Shown: piece after piece, positions 56,589 through 64,000 of the stretch
How positions within the stretch are numbered: position 1 is the stretch's first letter
How the letters are laid out: each line of letters opens with the position of its first letter
Assembly (NCBI GenBank): GCA_014529385.2
Contig: CM043970.1
Span: 43,940,779 to 44,004,778 of the forward strand
Length of the DNA stretch: 64,000 nucleotides
Direction of reading: 5' to 3'
From: Adiantum capillus-veneris
Lineage: Eukaryota; Streptophyta; Polypodiopsida; Polypodiales; Pteridaceae
The notes under the pieces: model-generated
The model's input: the letters and a program-made list of their open reading frames with translations, nothing else
Database searches by the model: none
What the model was told of the DNA's origin: nothing
Program-made: the position numbers and the translations under genes

Positions 56589-57606
56589 AACCCAACAACT
56601 AATGCATACAGATCCAGCAGCTTAGTGCATCACAAAATATTAACATTCTGAGCTTTCAAGAAAAAAAAAGTATCATGAGCAAAACCTTTGCCAGGTAATT
56701 GTTTGCTACCCTAATGCAGAGTTTGAATATGACAAGATGTTTCCACTCTGTCTAGATAGCAATAAAGGGGATGGGTAGCCACTATAAAAAAAACAGAGTA
56801 ATGGGACAACCTTGTCTAGCTTACCTGCTTATATGCATCCTATCTGATAATTTTCCATTGATGACAATCCTTGAGTAAGCATGCTAGCCAAGCAAGTTAA
56901 AAAATCTGACAATTTTATCCCTAAACCCATTTCCTTCGATATTTGCTGGACAAAGTCCCACAACACTATGTCAAAGGCCTTCATAAAGTAAATCGGAAAC
57001 ATGACAATGCCATGACTTTTGTTGAGTACATGCTGAATGCCCAACTGAGCTGTTAAAATATTTTTGTATATGGACCTGCCTCGAATAAAGCTTGTCTGTG
57101 AAGAATGAATGTAATTCTTCAATTTAGGTGCAATGCTAAGAGCAATAGCTTTGGCTAGCAATTTATACAGCACCCCCATCATGGTGATGGGCCTCCAATC
57201 TGCCAAAGTTTTAGGAAATGTGCTTTTTGCGATGAGATTAATGATCCCCTGCTTGAGCGTTGGGTCCATACATTGAGAAATCCATACTGCATTCAATAGT
57301 GGGCATACAATGCCCCTAAGTCCTAGCAAAAAGAAGCATAAACTCTTTGGAAAATCCACAAATACCTAGGCATTTATCATTTGGTAGTTTAATGACAGCA
57401 TAGTAAATTTTTGCCTCTTCAAGTCTCTTTGCAGTGGCCTCTCAATGCATGGATCCACAACACTCAAGAGGGTTTGGACAACATTACTTCTTGCAGGTGA
57501 ATCCACAAGAGAGACATTGAGCAAAGCATTATAGTATTGAGTGGCAGCTGCCATAATATCTGCACCTTTGGCCAAAGGAGGCCCATCATCGTGATGGAGT
57601 ACTGCT
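56589..57606 (-). pseudogene. LINE ORF2 fragment, 5' part (copy 2)
   Basis: Continuation beyond the nested element. It has the same FAHD motif C as copy 1, WRPITMMGVLYKLLAKAIALSI, TSFIRGRSIYKNIL and AATQYYNALLN. It ends at the LTR start at 57607, exactly as copy 1 ends at 37564. Confidence 0.88.
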
Positions 57607-57999
57607 TGTTGGGATGCGAGGTTTTGTTGCATCTCTTATCTCTTCCCCGTAGAAAAGTGTCATGTGTTAATAACCCATGTGAATAACCCCTTACCACCCA
57701 TGTGTAAAGAAAAGCCACTTGTGTTTGTGCAGAGGTAGCCACATCTTGTGCTAATGTGTCAAATGGTTGTCATTTTTGTATGAGACTACATATAGGCACA
57801 TTCTGTTGAATAAATGTAAGCTTTATCATTTTGCAATTATACTCTATATTGTATTAATATTGTGCAATAGTTTCTCTCTCAAGCTCTACACGAACCTCTC
57901 CAAGCATGCCATTAAAATGAATGGCACACTAACCTATCCACCTCTCCAAGCATGCCATTAAAATGAATGGCACACTAACCTATCCACCTCAACCCTACA
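57607..57999 (+). repeat. LTR of short-LTR element, second copy
   Basis: Same as 37565-37905, but 393 bp because a 46-bp segment near its end (CTCTCCAAGCATGCC...) is tandemly duplicated. The following PBS reads TGATATCAAAGC, with two substitutions. Confidence 0.8.
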
Positions 58000-58640
58000 A
58001 TTGATATCAAAGCATGGCCTAGATTAGAATTTCCTAATCTATTACATCTTAGGCACTCTCCCTATACTATATTTCATTGGCCCTCTCTCTCTTAGCCGTG
58101 CAATTACTAATCATAATTTCCCATGCATTGCAAAATAGCATGAGAAATTATTTCACTCTTTGATTGCTTGATTGAGCCCTTCCTGGTCCAATATTACTAA
58201 TTATTGAATAATTAGAGTAGATTTAGGCTTCATTTATTTATTTATTCGTGTTCTTTTTTGGCTTGATTTTTATCACAAATAAAAAACTCCACCAACTTGG
58301 ATTGGACGGTATGCGTGCAAGTTTCTACTTTTCGATTCAATTTGAAGTGTTTCATTTGGAAAAGATAAGTTCATTAATCTATCCTCTAATTTTGTGTGAA
58401 TGAGTGTGGACATGGAGACAAAAGAGGTGGGATCCACATCTTAAAGGAGAGTTCAACGGACGATAGCTTTGCTCCCGCTTTATACTGAATCTAGCTTGTC
58501 CACCCAATTAGAGCCAAATTCTCATCAAAATCTACAACCACCGTCGTGCACCTCTAAGCATCCTTGCCATTACGTACTGTCTTCCCACAGTCCTTTGACA
58601 TCGACCCATTCACATTGCGGCTCTGCTCTCATCAAGAACC

Positions 58641-59339
58641 TTGCCCCAACCTTTCCATTGGTGGTACTGTAGGTGCATCATGAATCTTTCGTTCTTGGTC
58701 GTCCATCCTCTACCGGCGTCAACAATTGCTCAACTGAAGTTTGCCAAAGAGCCTACTCGCCTGATCGCCCCCCATTACTCTCTGCTTATCTATCGAGTTG
58801 CACGCTCGTCAGCATTGTCATCATCTGCAAGATTTTGCACATGTCGTCAGCTTCGTAAAGCTTGCTTAAAGCCTCTTTATCACTATAGTGTAGCTCTACA
58901 ACTCGTTGGCCCAACCCCTACACCCGGCACGCTCGATGACCTCGTTGCTCAGTGTTCCCAAGTCACAATAGCAATAGCTATTCAATGGTTGGTGCCAAAC
59001 AAATCAACTCCTTGTTGCTCACTAGTTGATGCGCGTCTGCACCACCTACCACCAATCTCGTCCATTCCCCAAGCTCTCATTCCTACGGGCTTGGACTTCA
59101 TTGCCATTGGGCCATGTTACCACAATTTCCCTACCTGCACAAGTAGATCAAAACATCGACGACAACAACAACAAAAGCAAACTGTGGCAAGGACAATGAC
59201 GACATTACAACAAGTTGTGCATTATGTGGGGGAGAAAATCCTCCAACAAACAACAAATGACATGTGCTTGGAGCATTCTCTCGATTGTATTGTACCCTCT
59301 ATTTGTGCCAGAAGAGGCTTGTATATGCCTATGCCGTGA
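58641..59339 (+). CDS. Unrecognised open 232-codon frame in short-LTR element interior
   Basis: Starts MPQPFHWWYCRCIMNLSF and ends CARRGLYMPMP. It is open only in this copy. The equivalents at 38555-39253 and 25870-26364 (minus) are frameshifted. Features are a low-complexity KHRRQQQQ stretch near residue 180 and a Ser/Ala-rich first half. No gag, protease or other domain is recognised. It could be a vestigial element protein or a chance frame. Confidence 0.3.
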   Translation: MPQPFHWWYCRCIMNLSFLVVHPLPASTIAQLKFAKEPTRLIAPHYSLLIYRVARSSALSSSARFCTCRQLRKACLKPLYHYSVALQLVGPTPTPGTLDDLVAQCSQVTIAIAIQWLVPNKSTPCCSLVDARLHHLPPISSIPQALIPTGLDFIAIGPCYHNFPTCTSRSKHRRQQQQKQTVARTMTTLQQVVHYVGEKILQQTTNDMCLEHSLDCIVPSICARRGLYMPMP

Positions 59340-61003
59340 TATTTTGTGTGCTAGGGGAGGAAGATTTGTTTTTAAGGGGAGGCTAGTGAATTGTGTGCCT
59401 CACCCTAGTGTGTTTTGAGGGGAGGCTTGTACGAGTGATATACAACCAGAACCCACACAGGGGAGGATTGTAGGGATGCAAGGTTTTGTTGCATCTCTTG
59501 TGTTCATGTTCTCCATCTCCTTGTTCTACGTGTGAGTTCTCTTTATCTTCATGTGTGTACTTTGCATGGTTGTGTGAGAATTGTTTTTGTGTTTCGCGCA
59601 CGTGCAAAGTTTAAAGGCAATTTTTGGGTCCAGAACTTGCATAGACATATTCAACATTCCGAGAAATTTTCTAGTAGATATCCCGGAGTTCTACCCCCCT
59701 TTTGGAACTCTTTATGCCCTCAAAGTTTTGTTTTGAGCATCACAATAGAAGGTAGTTTTCAACCATACAAAAAATGCATATATAAAAGGAAAAATTTACA
59801 ATTGTCTCATAGAGGGTAACATGTGTAGGATCTAAGGCATCTAAAGATGGATCCTTTTGGGTGATTCTCATCCTTGTTTTTATGGTGGCTTTGTACTAAT
59901 TAATGGGTTGTAACAAGAGTCTCATGGGAAGGCATATCACTAAGGACATCAAAGATGTTGGGGGAGTTTTAGCAGGAAGCTAGGATTCTAGAAATGCACG
60001 CTTTTTTGCATGTTTATATCCACCATTATCCAAAGTCACTAGTAATATCTCTTTGTTCAAAGGATTTGGGTTTCTAAAAAAAGTGGTATAGCTAAAGGGA
60101 GCTTTGGGTGGGTTGCTTGAAAACCCATGTGGCTTAGCATAAAAGGATATTCTAGAAACTTGAGGAGGTGAGGATAGTCCTAGTAGGTGAGAGTTGGTTT
60201 TCTATCTATCTAGAGAGCCTAGAGGTTTTTAAAAACATCTACTACTTGGATACATAAAACATTTTAGTGGGATAGGAGGGATCAAGTTCCATTTCCCTTG
60301 CTGGCAGGATAGAGAAGTTCTTAGAGAATTGGCTCAATTGTCCACAATGTAGTAGGAGTTGGTGAGATTGCCTTGGTAAAGATTTAAAGAAAACACTATT
60401 AACACTTTGATAGCTCAATTTTAATGGTACCAAAGAGTTGCTTATTTGTTTGTTAGGCTATGCAAACTTTTTACCTATTGGGACAATTTATGGATGGGAA
60501 GAACAAGACCTTAGCCAAAGAGGCATCTAGTTTTTGAGGGCCACAAAAAAGAAGTCATTTTCACAAATTTCCACCCGAGTAGGGAATTTGGATAAGATCT
60601 TTTCCTATTCGTCTCAGGGGATGCCAAGGTTGAACATGCACAACTTGTTCAAAAATTATAATTCTTGAAATGGGCAAGGAAAACAACACATGAATCTGCC
60701 GAGGAGTTTATGAAAGCATCCATCAATGAAGTGTGCTACAGCTTTTATATTTAGTAATTTTTCCACTAAAGTAATATACCACCACTTTTTTTTGAAAAAT
60801 ATTTGAATGATTCCATACGACTATAAAGTCACTGCATGCTTCCCTTGACCTCAGGATCATATAGGGTTTCATCCATACGTACCAAGTCATAGGAGGCATC
60901 ACAGGTCCAAAGCACATTAAAAAAAACCCATCCTAGGGTTCATAATAAAATCCTTGCTGAAAGACATGCTACAAAGTCCCACCATACTCGCCATCATAGT
61001 GAC

Positions 61004-61004
<1 letters not shown>

Positions 61005-61038
<34 letters not shown>
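61005..61038. repeat. (CT)n microsatellite
   Basis: Third-copy equivalent of 40942-40982. Confidence 0.95.
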
Positions 61039-61040
<2 letters not shown>

Positions 61041-61470
61041 AACACGTAAATAAACATGTGTACATAAGCATATTTATTGGCCTCTATAGATATAATCTAA
61101 ATATTTATGCATTGTTAGCATGTGTAGGCTAGAATCTATGTTGTATACTTCTTGGTGTGTGCCATTACTTCTGTACATGTTCACCTCAGTTTTGAAAGTG
61201 AAAACATGGGTAATGTGGTTATCACTCCTTAGGATGAGAATTTCTCAAATCAATTCTTGTATACATCTTGTTTGCTAAGTAAATTATCCTTTGAAAAGAG
61301 AGTATGACAAAAAAGTTCTTCTGAATTGTTAGTGACAGATGACAAAAAATTATATACATTGAACTGAGGAGTTATGACGAGTTTCTTCCTTAAAAGAGAA
61401 ACTAAATTTTATGAATGAATTAAGTGCAAATAGAAAGCTATGACAAAGAAGATTGGATTACACAAGGTGA

Positions 61471-61640
61471 ATGGAAGTGACAATGTCAAAACACATTGCA
61501 TCCTCATTGCTTGACGCAATGACTAGTGCCATCAATGTCAGGAAGATGATTGCACACTGGATAGATCAAAAGTTGCACGTAACAACGAGAATGGGAAGGG
61601 CTAACAACTTAAAAGTATATATTGGTGTATATACTTGGGC
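61471..61640 (+). pseudogene. MEVTM-type ORF fragment, third copy
   Basis: Starts MEVTMSKHIASSLLDAMTSA and continues INVRKMIAHWIDQKLHVT. About 45 codons before running through VYIGVYTW into poly-G. Function unknown. Confidence 0.4.
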
Positions 61641-61665
61641 GGGGGGGGGGGGGGGGGGGGGGGGG
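61641..61665. repeat. Poly-G tract (25 G)
   Basis: Longest version of this tract among the three copies. Confidence 0.95.
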
Positions 61666-61862
61666 TACTGCGTAATCATGTTAACGTATAAGCTGAGTTA
61701 GATAAGAGGGGTTTTAAAACAGACAGAAAATCCCAATTTAAGAGAGAAACATTAAAATAAGGGGGTTTTATATTCAATTTTGCAAAAAAGTTATCAAATA
61801 AGGGGTCATTTTATTCATTCAGACATGTTAGAAGAGGGGTTTTTTTAATACCTTGCAAGCGC

Positions 61863-62114
61863 ATGTTATATAGGGGTGTATTGAATGGTGAACCCCCCGA
61901 GCATAAACCATGTGTGTGGCAACACCAACTATCATGGTGCAGGGGATGTTCGCTGGTCACAAGTGCATCTGCCAACAAATGTTCGTGGCATAGGAGGCAT
62001 GGTCGCAGAGAGTATAAGGTAAAGTGGAACACCCATGTGCAGAGAGGATGGCTTCACAAATGTGGGCAGCACACGGCCGTGCGTAATGGTCTACGTGACC
62101 GCTGGTTGGGATAA
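61863..62114 (+). pseudogene. Cys/His-rich short ORF, third copy
   Basis: 83 codons containing KPCVWQHQLSWCRGCS, KCSWHRRHGRREYKVKW and LHKCGQH. Shares all Cys with the left-arm copy at 22890-23150. Function unknown. Confidence 0.35.
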
Positions 62115-63017
62115 AAACTGGATTGGCCAACTCCATGAATGAAGAATCATCTCAATGACAATGAAAATGCATCAAGGCATCATGGAACAACTCCATAAAG
62201 AAATTATAATCTCAATATGAAATGATTAGTAGAAACAACTTCTAGATAATCATCATAGACACATATCATGACACTATGGAACAACTCCATGAAAATTAAT
62301 CATTTCAATGATAAACAATCAATACAAAAAATTTGTAATCATTATGAAAATACATCATGACACATTAAACAACTTCATAATCACAATCCCAAATATAATA
62401 AACCATATCAGAAGAACTCATCATGAGTAAAAACCATAAATCTTAAATTTGTAACGATTTGATGTCTACAATTAAAAAAGAAATTAGATTTTCAAAATAT
62501 AACTCTTTGATAAATAATCAAAAGAATAATTGTTGACATTCACAAAGAAGAGAAATTATATGAATTGTCAAAGCATAAGCTTTAATGTCGTGACTATAGA
62601 TTATTAAATAAATGATCAAAATCGTACGTATTTAACATTGGAAAATAACACTTTGATATCCACATCGATTTAATAAAAAGAATTATCCAAACAACATGAA
62701 TATTTCAATATAACAGAAATTACATGACTTTGTTCTAGCTCGATGCACATGCATCAAAATATATGTGATACATATATTTTGATACATACAAAAAGCAAAT
62801 ATGGAAATCATAACAAGAAGATGAACGTGAATGGATTCAGAAACATAAAATATATTACCTTTTGATGATTTCGATAAAGAACGTATTGAAAATAGTTACC
62901 AATTTATTTGTGAGTCACTTCTGGTGCAAAATTTGACAAATTTGTCATGGCCAACATCTTTAAAACACCCCAAAATATTGTAACATCTCTAAAAATTCTA
63001 AAATCTGAGTTTCTAGC

Positions 63018-63550
63018 ACGGAAATTACTCTTGGCCATTTTATATTTGCACAGTATCTTAGAATATCATTTCAATAAGCCACTATGGCTCTGTAAATAGT
63101 TCTAGTGGGAACTCCCCTTATGGGTCATGCAAGAACTAATGAGCTTCACTCATTTACAAAAGTGAAGTGGTTGTAAAAAGAGGGGCCTCAAATTTTGGCA
63201 CCTTAAACTCAAAAATAATATATTAAATACGAACTCCACAAGAGAGGTGCCGTGGAGTTTGGGGCTAGATTTAGGCCTTTCTCTTGCAGATTCTCCTCTC
63301 TACTCTCTTATGCTATGGTTATTTGCTGTGTACTCTCTAATCTAGTCTCCATCTCTTACACATCTCTTACACTCTCTTACAAGCATGTCTATGTCAATTC
63401 TATGTTTACTGTGTGTGTATGTGTGTCATAGTCTAGGTGTGAGTGTGTGTGCTTGGAAATTGGAAAGAAGAGGTGGACAGGTTGATGGTGATGTTTGGGA
63501 GCTTGTGTTGAATAATTTAAGTGGCCGATCTCCCCCTCTTCTCCCAACAG
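63018..63550 (+). repeat. Candidate LTR of a further copia-type element
   Basis: Unique sequence after the end of the duplicated unit. It contains a CTCTTACA-rich region and ends TTCTCCCAACA one base before a PBS. The LTR start cannot be placed. Confidence 0.5.
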
Positions 63551-63562
63551 TGGTATCAGAGC
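63551..63562 (+). promoter_or_regulatory. Primer-binding site of further copia-type element
   Basis: TGGTATCAGAGC, one base after CCCAACA. Confidence 0.85.
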
Positions 63563-64000
63563 TTCAGGTTGGAGGAAAAATTGGCATCAGATTTCAAGCT
63601 CAAGAAGGGATTCCTCGAATCGACAAAATTCAAATTGGAATTCATCGACTTGCAATCCCAAATTCAAGGATTCGTGGCAATTCAAAGATTAATCGGTCAA
63701 ATTTGCAAATGAAATTTTGCTTGGTCGTTGATTGGCGGCCAATCGACTACTACTAATCGGCAATCAATTTTCGATTTCGCCTTCAAGACGATCAAGAACG
63801 GGTATGTTCAATGGTTAAATTTAAGCACTAATTAACCTTGCGTATACATGAAGATACGGACAAGACAGTGAGCTGATGCATAATTGAAAAAAGTCGGAAA
63901 GCTTAATTACAACTTTGGAAGAGAAGTTGAAATTGGGAATGAGAAGGCGGATTATGGCTTACTAAAGGAAAGAGAGAGCAAGAGTCAAAGCAAGCAGGGA
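63563..64000 (+). other. Leader region of further copia-type element
   Basis: Sequence downstream of the PBS without a clear gag start. The window ends here. Confidence 0.4.

Larger units (their letters stand above)
58000..63017 (+). repeat. Third copy of the arm unit (direct repeat of 37906-43120)
   Basis: Co-linear with 37906-43120, ending at the shared TTTCTAGC (43120/63017). It has a deletion of about 200 bp near 62810 compared with the right arm. It contains copies of the MEVTM ORF (61471), poly-G, Cys/His-rich ORF (61863) and GA tract. Confidence 0.9.

Noticed and set aside
63385-63756. 123-codon frame as a gene
   Set aside because: It spans an LTR end and a primer-binding site, so it reads through regulatory sequence of a retroelement; no domain is recognised.

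Overview
This is a plant nuclear window made almost entirely of nested, decayed and duplicated transposable elements. No intact host gene was found. The plant call rests on several things. There are many Ty1/copia-type primer-binding sites matching initiator tRNA-Met (TGGTATCAGAGC). There is a plant-type L1 LINE with a DUF4283-like ORF1. Short non-autonomous LTR elements with 5-bp target duplications, long (CT)n/(GA)n tracts and many small TATA-bearing LTRs also point to a plant. A Penelope-like reverse transcriptase relic and an unusual Ty3/gypsy (RT motif FIDDL) would fit a non-flowering lineage such as a fern, lycophyte or conifer, but that is a weak inference.

Layout: (1) 1-26628 and 38293-49464 are the two arms of a large, imperfect inverted repeat whose left arm runs off the window start. 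By eye the arms differ at roughly 7% of positions in one sampled stretch, plus many indels. (2) The left arm carries two blocks absent from the right arm. One is about 8 kb with a nearly complete L1 LINE (2640-7900, minus). The other is about 8.9 kb with a complete Ty1/copia element (10511-18589, minus). A 2.7-kb non-autonomous LTR element (13242-15964) sits inside the copia integrase gene, with a perfect TTTGT duplication. (3) Between the arms lie a 5'-truncated Ty3/gypsy element (26770-33403), a copia gag/LTR fragment (34331-35511), a LINE fragment (35512-37564) and the LTR/PBS of another small LTR element (37565-37919). (4) From 49465 to 50395 there is a degenerate telomere-like (CTAAAT-rich) array and a (CT)n tract. 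(5) 53021-63017 is a direct second copy of 34331-43120. It is joined to a longer copia element (50396-54170) and interrupted by a second member of the non-autonomous LTR family (54939-56588, AACCC duplication). Position 36531-36550 provides the matching empty site. (6) 63018-64000 starts another copia-type LTR/PBS.

The repeat arms also hold low-copy-looking relics present two or three times. These are a Penelope-like RT (8350-8850 and 47896-48445), a convergent Cys-rich ORF behind a TATA box (9256-9763 and 47197-47567), a short ORF beginning MEVTM (three copies) and a Cys/His-rich ORF (three copies).

Functionally, the autonomous elements (LINE, copia, gypsy) all show frameshifts, nonsense codons or truncations, so nothing here looks fully active. 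The small LTR families share PBS, polypurine tract and TG...CA ends with copia elements and presumably used copia proteins in trans. LTR pairs differing by only two bases show that one such family moved recently, after the segmental duplication.
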